Position numbers and translations under genes: made by a program. A stretch of DNA of 64,000 nucleotides from Candidatus Pseudomonas phytovorans (GTDB lineage Bacteria > Pseudomonadota > Gammaproteobacteria > Pseudomonadales > Pseudomonadaceae). Positions within the stretch are counted from its first letter, which is position 1; every line of letters begins with the position of its first letter. This document shows, in pieces, positions 1 to 8,041 of the stretch. The notes below the pieces were generated by a model. That model searched no databases. It had not been told where the DNA came from and saw nothing but the letters and a program-made list of their open reading frames with translations. The stretch lies in contig CP119325.1 of NCBI GenBank assembly GCA_029202525.1, forward strand, positions 5,492,001 to 5,556,000, read 5' to 3'.

Positions 1-194
1 AGCGTGCGCGAGTCCTTCACGGTGATGTTCGCCACTTGCTTGATCGGCGTGTCGGCGCCGTAGTACGGCACCATGACACCTTCCAGGATGCTCGGATGGG
101 CAACACCAGTGCGGATACGACTGAAGGCGTGATGAAGCGACTCCAGCGACTTGGTCATACGCTCCTGGGCGTCTTTCTTGATTTCGTTGATCAT
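1..194 (-). CDS. frr: Ribosome recycling factor, N-terminal part (runs off the window)
   Basis: The reading frame from the ATG at 194 begins MINEIKKDAQERMTKSLES and continues with SRIRTG and a VPYYGA-type stretch, which is the N-terminus of ribosome recycling factor. RRF works with EF-G in the cytoplasm to split the post-termination ribosome. About 64 residues are inside the window and the C-terminal part is lost at the left edge. The start codon overlaps the pyrH stop in an ATGA arrangement, so frr is translationally coupled to pyrH, the usual bacterial order pyrH-frr. Confidence 0.95.
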   Translation of the reverse strand, partial: MINEIKKDAQERMTKSLESLHHAFSRIRTGVAHPSILEGVMVPYYGADTPIKQVANITVKDSRT

Positions 195-934
195 TTCTGA
201 ACTTCCTCGATCAGGGTTCCTTCCGCGCCGCCATGCACGATATTCAGCAGGGCGCCGGGCTTGTTCATATTGAAGACGCGCAGCGGCATCTTGTGGTCGC
301 GGCACAGACAGATTGCCGTCAGGTCCATTACACCCAGCTTGCGATCCAGCACTTCATCGTAGGTCAGATGATCGAACTTCTCGGCATGCGGGTCTTTGAA
401 TGGGTCTGCAGTGTATACACCATCGACCTTGGTTGCTTTCAATACTACGTCGGCATCGATTTCGATAGCGCGCAGACACGCGGCGGAGTCCGTGGTGAAG
501 AACGGATTACCGGTACCTGCCGCGAAGATCACGACTTCTTTCGCGCTCAAGTGGCGCATGGCCTTGCGGCGATCATAGTGGTCAGTCACGCCGACCATGG
601 AAATTGCCGACTGGACGATAGCGGTGATGTTGGCACGCTCCAGCGCGTCGCGCATGGCCAGGGCGTTCATCACGGTGGCCAGCATACCCATATGGTCGCC
701 GGTGACGCGGTCCATGCCGGCTGCACTGAGCGCCGCGCCACGGAACAGGTTGCCACCACCAATCACCAGGCCGACCTGCACACCAATGCCGACCAGCTGG
801 CCGACTTCCAGCGCCATGCGGTCCAGCACCTTGGGGTCGATCCCGAACTCTTCCGAGCCCATCAGGGCCTCGCCGCTAAGTTTGAGTAGAATGCGTTTAT
901 AGCGAGCCTGATGACCACTGCCCTGCTGAGCCAT
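191..934 (-). CDS. pyrH: Uridylate (UMP) kinase
   Basis: The 247-residue product is a hexameric bacterial UMP kinase of the amino-acid-kinase fold, which makes UDP from UMP and ATP in pyrimidine nucleotide synthesis. Visible motifs are KLSGEAL at residues 18-24, the phosphate loop GGGNLFRG near 59-66, the GTGNPFFTTDSAA segment near 141-153 and the KVDGVYTADP nucleotide-binding stretch. Length is normal for Pseudomonas. The ATG at 934 is preceded by AGGAGAG at good spacing. The gene sits between tsf and frr and overlaps frr by 4 bases. A perfect inverted repeat and a tsf terminator lie upstream, so pyrH probably has its own promoter. Confidence 0.97.
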   Translation of the reverse strand: MAQQGSGHQARYKRILLKLSGEALMGSEEFGIDPKVLDRMALEVGQLVGIGVQVGLVIGGGNLFRGAALSAAGMDRVTGDHMGMLATVMNALAMRDALERANITAIVQSAISMVGVTDHYDRRKAMRHLSAKEVVIFAAGTGNPFFTTDSAACLRAIEIDADVVLKATKVDGVYTADPFKDPHAEKFDHLTYDEVLDRKLGVMDLTAICLCRDHKMPLRVFNMNKPGALLNIVHGGAEGTLIEEVQK

Positions 935-1001
935 TGCGAATCTCTCCTGCGGCGTTTGTAAAATTCTGGCGGGCTGCTTGAGCCTGCATGTAACTCTAAC
1001 G

Positions 1002-1020
1002 TGACGCAGCGACTGCGTCA
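1002..1020. promoter_or_regulatory. Perfect 8-bp inverted repeat upstream of pyrH
   Basis: TGACGCAG and CTGCGTCA are separated by three bases. The site lies about 70 bases upstream of the pyrH start and downstream of the tsf terminator, in the pyrH promoter or leader region. It could be an operator or an RNA hairpin; no T-run follows on either strand, so it is not a clear terminator. No regulator is identified. Confidence 0.45.
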
Positions 1021-1055
1021 GCGAGTAACGGCTTTGTAAACCGCTCCCGCTTTGA

Positions 1056-1091
1056 CAAAGAGGCTGCGCGCGTGAGCGGGCAGCCTCTTTG
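1056..1091 (-). terminator. Stem-loop terminator after tsf
   Basis: An 11-bp perfect stem (CAAAGAGGCTG with CAGCCTCTTTG, 14-base loop) lies about 20 bases beyond the tsf stop. The T-run is short (CTTTG), so termination may be partial and some read-through into pyrH is possible. Confidence 0.7.
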
Positions 1092-1111
1092 GGGCGACAG
1101 ACGGGGCTGTC

Positions 1112-1975
1112 TTACTGCTTGGCAGCAGCCAGCTGGGCAGCAACTTCTTCAGCGAAGTTGTCGACCGGCTTCTCGATGCCTTCGCCTACTTTGAAGTAGG
1201 TGAACGAAACGATTTCAGCACCGGCCTTCTTGGCCAGCTCGCCGACTTTGACTTCCGGGTTCATGACGAAGGCTTGCTCTTTCAGCGAAGCTTCGGCTTT
1301 GAACTTGGTGATACGACCGTTGATCATGTTCTCAACGATGTTTTCCGGCTTGCCAGCGATCTTGTCAGCGTTCAGCTGCAGGAAGACGGCCTTCTCGCGC
1401 TCGATGGCCTCGGCGGAGATTTCCGACGAATCCAGGAACTCAGGGTTCGAGGCTGCAACGTGCATGGCGATGTTCTTGGCCAGCTCGACGTCACCGCCTT
1501 TCAGGACAACAACGGCACCGATCTTGTTACCGTGCAGGTAAGCACCGACAACGTCACCCTCAACGCGCACCAGGCGACGGATGTTGACGTTCTCGCCAAC
1601 CTTGGCAACCAGGGCTTCACGAGCAGCTTCACGCGAAGCGATCAGCGGAGCAGCTTCGGTCAGCTTCTGGGCGAAGGCTTCTTCGATGCTTTCGGCAACG
1701 AAGTTCTTGAAGTCGTCTTGCAGAGCCAGGAAGTCGGTCTGCGAGTTCACTTCCAGCAGGACAGCCGATTTACCGTCGGTCTTGACCGCGATAGCGCCTT
1801 CAGCGGCAACGTTGCCAGCCTTTTTGGCAGCCTTGATGGCGCCGGAGGCACGCATGTCGTCGATGGCTTTTTCGATGTCGCCGCCGGCCTTGGTCAGGGC
1901 CTTTTTGCAATCCATCATGCCTTCGCCGGTACGCTCGCGCAGTTCTTTGACCAGCGCTGCAGTAATCTCTGCCAT
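1112..1975 (-). CDS. tsf: Elongation factor Ts
   Basis: The 287-residue product is EF-Ts, the guanine nucleotide exchange factor of EF-Tu. The N-terminal UBA-like domain shows MAEITAALVKELRERTGEGM with the MDCKKAL helix at residues 21-27. The conserved NSQTDF motif that contacts EF-Tu lies near residues 77-82. The C-terminal dimerisation region is present and the length matches the family. The start is the only one consistent with this N-terminus. tsf follows rpsB with a strong hairpin between them, the standard rpsB-tsf arrangement in which the hairpin lowers tsf expression rather than abolishing it. Confidence 0.97.
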   Translation of the reverse strand: MAEITAALVKELRERTGEGMMDCKKALTKAGGDIEKAIDDMRASGAIKAAKKAGNVAAEGAIAVKTDGKSAVLLEVNSQTDFLALQDDFKNFVAESIEEAFAQKLTEAAPLIASREAAREALVAKVGENVNIRRLVRVEGDVVGAYLHGNKIGAVVVLKGGDVELAKNIAMHVAASNPEFLDSSEISAEAIEREKAVFLQLNADKIAGKPENIVENMINGRITKFKAEASLKEQAFVMNPEVKVGELAKKAGAEIVSFTYFKVGEGIEKPVDNFAEEVAAQLAAAKQ

Positions 1976-2107
1976 TTCAAAATCCTCTTGGAAAGTTTTT
2001 CAACCATTCCACCCGCTCGTCACGGGCGTTAAATTCTGCGAATCCGCTGTTGTTGTCTCAGCCAGCCCATAATGCGGGGCACTTGCTGACAGCAGGATTT
2101 CAAGGTG

Positions 2108-2136
2108 GCAAAAAGGGGGCAAAGCCCCCTTTTTGC
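2108..2136 (-). terminator. Rho-independent hairpin between rpsB and tsf
   Basis: A 13-bp perfect stem (GCAAAAAGGGGGC with GCCCCCTTTTTGC, AAA loop) lies 25 bases after the rpsB stop. It ends in a T-run on either strand. In the rpsB-tsf direction it would act as an attenuating terminator. Confidence 0.85.
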
Positions 2137-2160
2137 GTGCCAAGTAGACGCTAGCGCCTA

Positions 2161-2898
2161 TTACTCGGCAGCAGGTGCAGCCGCTTCTTCAACATAGACT
2201 TCGGTGCCGCCAGCAACGTTGTTGCGGCCGCGGATGATGGCGTCGGCCATCGAAGTCATGTACAGCTCGATGGCGCGGATGGCGTCATCGTTGCCTGGGA
2301 TGATGTAGTCAACACCTTCCGGGCTGCTGTTGGTATCGACAACGCCGATAACCGGGATGCCCAGCTTGTTGGCTTCGGTGATGGCAATGCGCTCGTGATC
2401 AACGTCGATCACGAACAGGGCATCAGGCAGACCGCCCATGTCCTTGATACCACCCAGGCTGCGGTCCAGCTTTTCCAGATCGCGCGAACGCATCAGGGCT
2501 TCTTTCTTGGTCAGCTTGGCGAAGGTGCCATCTTCGGCCTGGGTTTCCAGGTCGCGCAGACGCTTGATCGAAGCACGGATGGTTTTGTAGTTGGTCAGCA
2601 TGCCGCCCAACCAGCGATGGTCAACGTATGGCGAACCAGCGCGAGCAGCTTGCTCGGCTACGATCTTGCCGGCGGAACGCTTGGTGCCGACGAACATGAT
2701 CTTGTTCTTGCCCTGAGCCAGACGCTCTACGAACGCCAGAGCGTCGTTGAACATTGGCAGGGTTTTTTCCAGGTTGATGATGTGGATCTTGTTACGCGCG
2801 CCGAAAATGTACTTGCCCATTTTCGGGTTCCAGTAACGGGTCTGGTGGCCGAAGTGCACACCGGCCTTCAGCATATCGCGCATGTTGACTTGGGACAT
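2161..2898 (-). CDS. rpsB: 30S ribosomal protein S2
   Basis: The 245-residue product starts MSQVNMRDMLKAGVHFGHQ, with the S2 signatures HFGHQTRYWNPKM near residues 15-27 and VDHRWLGGMLTNYKTI near 105-120. S2 is a late-assembling protein of the small ribosomal subunit. I chose the ATG at 2898 because it has AAGGA seven bases upstream and matches the family N-terminus; the frame stays open further upstream only through unrelated leader sequence. It heads rpsB-tsf and is divergent from map, with a structured leader upstream that fits S2 autoregulation. Confidence 0.97.
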   Translation of the reverse strand: MSQVNMRDMLKAGVHFGHQTRYWNPKMGKYIFGARNKIHIINLEKTLPMFNDALAFVERLAQGKNKIMFVGTKRSAGKIVAEQAARAGSPYVDHRWLGGMLTNYKTIRASIKRLRDLETQAEDGTFAKLTKKEALMRSRDLEKLDRSLGGIKDMGGLPDALFVIDVDHERIAITEANKLGIPVIGVVDTNSSPEGVDYIIPGNDDAIRAIELYMTSMADAIIRGRNNVAGGTEVYVEEAAAPAAE

Positions 2899-3243
2899 GG
2901 TAGTTCCTTGATAAGTCGGGTTGGGCCTCCACGCATCCCAATGACCAACCCGCAAATTCGAGAATCCGGGGCACCCAGGTCATCGTGTCGACACGTGTGT
3001 GGGTTTAGGCTGACGGGGTCGTCCCCGAAAGCGGCGCATGTTATACCACAGACCGCGAGCGAACGAAACCCGGATGAAGTCGCGTCCGTCAGCGGTTTTT
3101 GCAGCGCCCCGTCAAACAGGCCAGAATGCCTCGTGTAGACAGCAGCATGGCCGCCTTTATCCCGACAGAATGCCGCCCTGCTCTGCTAGAATCCGGCCTT
3201 TCCCGTTTGTTCGCGCCGCGTGCGGCGCCGTAGAGAGCCTGTA
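2899..3243. promoter_or_regulatory. Divergent rpsB/map intergenic region with structured rpsB leader
   Basis: This 345-base stretch has no gene. On the minus strand a TATAAC -10-like hexamer lies near 3039-3044, giving an rpsB leader of roughly 130 bases. The leader contains a GGGG-ACGA-CCCC hairpin near 3014-3027, a perfect 12-bp palindrome CGTGTCGACACG at 2984-2995, and an 8-bp stem at 2917-2952 close to the ribosome binding site. On the plus strand the map promoter must lie near its 3' end. Confidence 0.6.
2917..2952 (-). promoter_or_regulatory. Hairpin just upstream of the rpsB ribosome binding site (candidate S2 autoregulatory element)
   Basis: CGGGTTGG pairs with CCAACCCG around a 20-base internal part, ending about 18 bases before the rpsB ATG. 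Bacterial rpsB leaders are known to be bound by S2 to repress their own translation. The position and form fit, but I have not compared it with the known rpsB RNA motif. Confidence 0.5.
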
Positions 3244-4026
3244 ATGACCGTCAACATCAAGACCGCAGAAGACATCGAGAAGATGCGCATCGCCGGCCGC
3301 CTGGCCGCCGACGTGCTGGAAATGATCGAGGAGCACGTCAAGCCCGGCGTTACCACCGAAGCGCTCGACCGCCTGTGCCACGACTATATCGTCAACGTCC
3401 AGCAAGCCATCCCGGCGCCGCTCAACTACAAGGGCTACCCGAAGTCGATCTGCACCTCGATCAACCATGTGGTCTGCCACGGCATCCCCAACGACAAGCC
3501 GCTCAAGGACGGTGACACGCTGAACATCGACGTCACCGTGATCAAGGATGGCTACCACGGCGATACCAGCCGCATGTTCCACGTCGGTAACGTGCCGGTG
3601 TGGGCCGAGCGCCTGTCCAAGGTTACCCAGGAGTGCCTGTACAAGGCCATCGAGCTGGTCAAACCAGGCTGCCGCCTGGGCGACATCGGCGAAGTGATCC
3701 AGAAGCACGCGGAAAAGAACGGCTTCTCGGTGGTACGCGAGTTCTGCGGTCATGGCATCGGCAAGGTGTTCCACGAAGAGCCGCAGATCCTGCACTACGG
3801 CCGCGCCGGCACCGGCATGGAACTGAAAGAAGGCATGACCTTCACCATCGAGCCGATGATCAACCAGGGCAAGGCCGACACCAAGGTGCTGGGCGACGGC
3901 TGGACCGCCATCACCAAGGACCGCAAGCTCTCGGCTCAGTGGGAACACACCCTGGTGGTGACCGCGACCGGCTACGAGATCTTCACCCTGCGCAAGGACG
4001 ACACCATCCCGCGCACCTCGGCCTGA
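3244..4026 (+). CDS. map: Methionine aminopeptidase, type I
   Basis: The 260-residue product removes the initiator Met from new proteins. The metal ligands of the family are all present: D96 in NIDVTV, D107 in HGDTSR, H170 in GHGIG, E203 in FTIEP and E234 in WEHTL; H79 in VCHGIP is also conserved. It has no N-terminal zinc extension, as expected for the short type I enzyme. The ATG at 3244 is chosen because MTVNIKTAEDIEKMRIAGRL is the family N-terminus; an upstream in-frame ATG at 3220 would add eight unconserved residues. It leads map-glnD-dapC, all on the plus strand. Confidence 0.96.
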   Translation: MTVNIKTAEDIEKMRIAGRLAADVLEMIEEHVKPGVTTEALDRLCHDYIVNVQQAIPAPLNYKGYPKSICTSINHVVCHGIPNDKPLKDGDTLNIDVTVIKDGYHGDTSRMFHVGNVPVWAERLSKVTQECLYKAIELVKPGCRLGDIGEVIQKHAEKNGFSVVREFCGHGIGKVFHEEPQILHYGRAGTGMELKEGMTFTIEPMINQGKADTKVLGDGWTAITKDRKLSAQWEHTLVVTATGYEIFTLRKDDTIPRTSA

Positions 4027-4068
4027 CCGTACTCCGACAGGCCACCCCCACGACAGGAACGTGACGCG

Positions 4069-6771
4069 ATGCCCCAGGTGGACCCCGAGCTGTTCGACCG
4101 TGGCCAGTTCCAGGCGGAACTGGCCCTCAAGGCGAGCCCTATCGCCGCCTTCAAGAAAGCCATCCGCCAGGCCGGCGAAGTGCTCGACAGGCGTTTTCGC
4201 AGTGGCGGCGATATCCGCCCGCTGATCGAAGCGCGCGCCTGGCTCGTCGACAATATCCTGCAACAGGCGTGGAACCAGTTCGACTGGGGCGGCCAGACCG
4301 GCATCGCCCTGGTCGCGGTGGGTGGCTACGGGCGCGGTGAGCTGCACCCGCATTCAGACATCGACCTGCTGATTTTGCTCGGTGCCGCCGAGCATGAGCA
4401 GTACCGCGACGCCATCGAGCGCTTTCTCACCCTGCTGTGGGACATCGGCCTGGAAGTGGGCCAGAGCGTGCGCACCGTCGACGAATGTGCCGAACAGGCC
4501 CGTGCTGACTTGACGGTGATTACCAACCTGATGGAAAGCCGCACCATTGCCGGCCCCGAGGCCCTGCGCCAGCGCATGCTGGAGGTGACCAGCACCGCGC
4601 ACATGTGGCCGAGCAAAGACTTCTTCCTGGCCAAGCGGGCTGAACTCAAGGCCCGCCACCACAAGTACAACGACACCGAGTACAACCTTGAACCTAACGT
4701 CAAGGGCTCGCCCGGTGGCCTGCGCGACATCCAGACAGTGCTCTGGGTGGCCCGCCGCCAGTACGGCACGCTGAACCTGCACGCACTGGCCGGCGAAGGT
4801 TTCCTGCTGGAAAGCGAGAACGAACTGCTGGCCTCGTCCCAGGATTTTCTGTGGCGTGTGCGCTACGCCCTGCACATGCTGGCCGGTCGCTCCGAAGACC
4901 GCCTGCTGTTCGACCACCAGCGCAGCCTCGCCGCGCTGCTGGGCTACAGCGACGATAACCCCAAGCGGGCGATCGAGCAGTTCATGCAGCAGTACTACCG
5001 GGTGGTGATGAGCATCAGCCAGCTGTGCGACCTGATCATCCAGCACTTCGAAGAGGTCATCCTCGCCGACGAAGACAGCGGCACCACCCAGCCGCTGAAT
5101 GCGCGCTTCCGCCTGCATGACGGCTACATCGAAGCCGCCAACCCGAACGTGTTCAAACGCACACCGTTCGCCATGCTGGAAATCTTCGTGCTGATGGCCC
5201 AGCACCCCGAAATCAAGGGCGTGCGCGCCGATACAGTGCGCCTGCTGCGTGAACACCGGCACCTGATCGACGACACCTTCCGCACCGATATCCGCAACAC
5301 CAGCCTGTTCATCGAGCTGTTCAAGTGCGAAATCGGCATCCACCGCAACCTGCGGCGGATGAACCGCTACGGCATCCTTGGCCGCTACCTGCCGGAGTTC
5401 GGCCTGATCGTCGGGCAGATGCAGCACGACCTGTTCCACATCTACACGGTCGATGCGCATACCCTCAACCTCATCAAGCACCTGCGCAAGCTGCAGTACA
5501 CGCCGGTGTCCGAGAAATTCCCGCTGGCCAGCAAGCTGATGGGGCGCCTGCCCAAGCCCGAGCTGATCTACCTGGCCGGCCTTTACCACGACATCGGCAA
5601 GGGCCGGCAGGGCGACCATTCCGAGCTGGGCGCGGTGGATGCGCAGAAGTTCTGCGAGCGCCACCAGCTGCCGGCATGGGACAGCCGGCTGATTGTCTGG
5701 CTGGTGCAGAATCACCTGGTGATGTCGACCACTGCCCAGCGCAAGGACTTGTCCGACCCGCAGGTGATCAACGACTTTGCCCTGCACGTGGGCGACGAGA
5801 CGCGCCTGGATTACCTGTATGTGCTGACCGTGGCCGACATCAACGCCACCAACCCCAGCCTGTGGAACTCGTGGCGGGCCAGCCTGCTGCGCCAGCTTTA
5901 CAGCGAGACCAAGCGCGCCCTGCGCCGCGGCCTGGAAAACCCGCTGGACCGCGAAGAGCAGATTCGCCAGACCCAGTCTGCGGCGCTGGACATACTGGTC
6001 CGCGAGGGTACCGACCCGGACGACGTCGAGCAGCTGTGGTCGCAACTGGGCGACGACTACTTCCTCAAGCACAACGCCGCCGACGTGGCCTGGCACACCG
6101 ATGCGATCCTGCAACAACCGGCCGATGGCGGGCCGCTGGTGCTGATCAAGGAAACCACCCAGCGCGAGTTCGAAGGCGGCACGCAGATTTTCATCTACGC
6201 CCCCGACCAGCATGACTTCTTCGCCGTGACGGTGGCCGCCATGTCGCAGCTGAACCTGAACATTCATGACGCGCGGATCATCACCTCGAGCAGTCAGTTC
6301 ACCCTCGACACCTACATCGTGCTGGACAACGACGGCGGCTCGATCGGCGACAACCCGCAGCGGGTCAGGCAGATTCGAGACGGCCTGACCGAAGCGCTGC
6401 GCAACCCCGAGGACTACCCGACCATCATCCAGCGCCGGGTACCGCGCCAGCTCAAGCACTTCGACTTCCCGCCGCAGGTCACCATCCTCAACGATGCCCA
6501 GCGGCCAGTGACCATCCTGGAGATCACCGCACCCGACCGCCCAGGCCTGTTGGCCCGGTTGGGGCGCATCTTCCTGGAGTTCGACCTGTCGCTGCAGAAC
6601 GCCAAGATCGCCACGCTCGGCGAGCGGGTGGAAGACGTGTTCTTCATTACCGATGCCGACAACCAGCCGCTGTCCGACCCGCAGCTGTGCAGCCGCCTGC
6701 AGGAGGCCATCGTCCAGCAGTTGCAGGCCGGCCAAGGTAGCGACACCAGCCCGACCCGCGTGACCTTTTAA
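4069..6771 (+). CDS. glnD: Bifunctional uridylyltransferase/uridylyl-removing enzyme GlnD
   Basis: The 900-residue GlnD senses glutamine and uridylylates or deuridylylates PII proteins, setting nitrogen regulation. Domains in order are the nucleotidyltransferase domain with GGYGRGELHPHSDIDLLIL from residue 85, a helical linker, the HD hydrolase domain with YHDIGKGRQGDHSELG from about 505, and two C-terminal ACT domains near 705 (YAPDQHDFFAVTVAAM) and 818 (EITAPDRPGLLARLGRIF). Full length for the family. It lies 42 bases after map with AGGAA upstream of the ATG, and 30 bases before dapC, so the three genes are probably cotranscribed. Confidence 0.97.
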   Translation: MPQVDPELFDRGQFQAELALKASPIAAFKKAIRQAGEVLDRRFRSGGDIRPLIEARAWLVDNILQQAWNQFDWGGQTGIALVAVGGYGRGELHPHSDIDLLILLGAAEHEQYRDAIERFLTLLWDIGLEVGQSVRTVDECAEQARADLTVITNLMESRTIAGPEALRQRMLEVTSTAHMWPSKDFFLAKRAELKARHHKYNDTEYNLEPNVKGSPGGLRDIQTVLWVARRQYGTLNLHALAGEGFLLESENELLASSQDFLWRVRYALHMLAGRSEDRLLFDHQRSLAALLGYSDDNPKRAIEQFMQQYYRVVMSISQLCDLIIQHFEEVILADEDSGTTQPLNARFRLHDGYIEAANPNVFKRTPFAMLEIFVLMAQHPEIKGVRADTVRLLREHRHLIDDTFRTDIRNTSLFIELFKCEIGIHRNLRRMNRYGILGRYLPEFGLIVGQMQHDLFHIYTVDAHTLNLIKHLRKLQYTPVSEKFPLASKLMGRLPKPELIYLAGLYHDIGKGRQGDHSELGAVDAQKFCERHQLPAWDSRLIVWLVQNHLVMSTTAQRKDLSDPQVINDFALHVGDETRLDYLYVLTVADINATNPSLWNSWRASLLRQLYSETKRALRRGLENPLDREEQIRQTQSAALDILVREGTDPDDVEQLWSQLGDDYFLKHNAADVAWHTDAILQQPADGGPLVLIKETTQREFEGGTQIFIYAPDQHDFFAVTVAAMSQLNLNIHDARIITSSSQFTLDTYIVLDNDGGSIGDNPQRVRQIRDGLTEALRNPEDYPTIIQRRVPRQLKHFDFPPQVTILNDAQRPVTILEITAPDRPGLLARLGRIFLEFDLSLQNAKIATLGERVEDVFFITDADNQPLSDPQLCSRLQEAIVQQLQAGQGSDTSPTRVTF

Positions 6772-6801
6772 CGATTAGACGATTGACGAGACTTAGCGCC
6801 G

Positions 6802-7998
6802 ATGAACAACGCCCTGACCCAGCTTCAGCCCTACCCGTTCGAAAAGCTCCGCGCCCTGCTGGGCACTGTGAAGCCTGCTGCGGACAAACGCGCCATCGCC
6901 CTGTCGATCGGTGAGCCGAAGCACGCATCGCCGGCGTTCGTCGCCCAGGCCATGGCCGACAACCTCGACAAGCTGGCGGTATACCCCAGCACCCTCGGCC
7001 TGCCTGCCCTGCGTCAGGCCATCGGCCAGTGGTGCGAGCGCCGCTTTGGCGTGCCAGCCGGCTGGCTGGACGCCGACCGCCACATCCTGCCGGTCAACGG
7101 CACCCGTGAAGCGCTGTTCGCCTTCACCCAGGCCGTGGTCAACCGCGCCGATGACGGCCTGGTGGTCAGCCCCAACCCGTTCTACCAGATCTACGAAGGC
7201 GCAGCGCTGCTGGCCGGGGCTACCCCGCACTACCTGCCATGCCTGGAAAACAACGGTTTCAACCCCGACTTCGACGCCGTGCCGGCAGAAGTTTGGAAGC
7301 GTTGCCAGATCCTGTTCCTGTGCTCACCAGGCAACCCCACCGGCGCACTGGTGCCGATGGACACCCTGAAAAAGCTGATTGCCCTGGCTGACGAACACGA
7401 CTTCGTGATCGCCGCCGACGAGTGCTACAGCGAGCTGTACTTTGACGAAGACGCGCCACCACCGGGCCTGCTGAGCGCGTGCGCCGAGCTGGGCCGTAGT
7501 GACTTCAAGCGTTGCGTGGTATTCCACAGCCTGTCCAAGCGCTCCAACCTGCCGGGCCTGCGCTCGGGCTTCGTGGCCGGCGATGCCGAGATCATCAAGC
7601 CGTTCCTGCTGTACCGCACCTACCACGGCTGTGCCATGCCGGTGCAAACCCAGCTGGCCAGCATCGCTGCCTGGCAGGACGAGGCGCATGTGCGCGAGAA
7701 CCGCGACCAGTACCGCGCCAAGTACGATGCCGTGCTGGACATCCTGCAACCGGTGCTGGACGTGCAACGCCCGGATGGCAGCTTCTACCTGTGGGCCAAG
7801 GTGCCGGGCGACGATGCCGTGTTCACCCGTGACCTGTTCGAAGCCCAGCATGTGACGGTAGTGCCAGGCTCTTACCTGTCGCGTGAGGTCGATGGCGTGA
7901 ACCCGGGCGCCGGGCGCGTGCGCATGGCGCTGGTTGCACCGCTGGCCGAGTGCATCGAGGCGGCAGAGCGGATTCGCGCCTTCCTGCAAAGTCGTTGA
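6802..7998 (+). CDS. dapC: N-succinyldiaminopimelate aminotransferase
   Basis: The 398-residue product is a fold-type I PLP aminotransferase. It shows the SPGNPTGA motif near residue 175, DECYSELYF near 211 and the PLP lysine in HSLSKRSNLPGLRSG near 245. The close match to the DapC family and its position after glnD, as in other pseudomonads, support N-succinyl-LL-diaminopimelate aminotransferase, which acts between DapD and DapE; both of those are in this window. Substrate assignment rests on family and context, because motifs alone do not separate these class I/II aminotransferases. Confidence 0.88.
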   Translation: MNNALTQLQPYPFEKLRALLGTVKPAADKRAIALSIGEPKHASPAFVAQAMADNLDKLAVYPSTLGLPALRQAIGQWCERRFGVPAGWLDADRHILPVNGTREALFAFTQAVVNRADDGLVVSPNPFYQIYEGAALLAGATPHYLPCLENNGFNPDFDAVPAEVWKRCQILFLCSPGNPTGALVPMDTLKKLIALADEHDFVIAADECYSELYFDEDAPPPGLLSACAELGRSDFKRCVVFHSLSKRSNLPGLRSGFVAGDAEIIKPFLLYRTYHGCAMPVQTQLASIAAWQDEAHVRENRDQYRAKYDAVLDILQPVLDVQRPDGSFYLWAKVPGDDAVFTRDLFEAQHVTVVPGSYLSREVDGVNPGAGRVRMALVAPLAECIEAAERIRAFLQSR

Positions 7999-8003
7999 TA
8001 ACC

Positions 8004-8029
8004 CCATTCGCGGGCATGCCCGCGAATGG
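8004..8029. terminator. Perfect 26-base palindrome between convergent dapC and antiporter genes
   Basis: CCATTCGCGGGCATGCCCGCGAATGG-type symmetry is centred at 8016/8017, six bases after the dapC stop and 12 before the end of the convergent gene. It resembles the core of the local REP palindrome and could end transcription from both sides. Confidence 0.6.
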
Positions 8030-8041
8030 TCTGAAACCGGT

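Noticed and set aside
3157..4353. Long minus-strand reading frame across map and the start of glnD
   Set aside because: It is a shadow of map in a GC-rich genome; the product is Gly/His/Asp-rich without a known fold, while the plus strand encodes a perfect Map.
4354..6735. 793-codon open frame antisense to glnD
   Set aside because: Composition (V, A, G, Q, H-rich) is typical of the antisense of a high-GC gene; glnD itself is complete.
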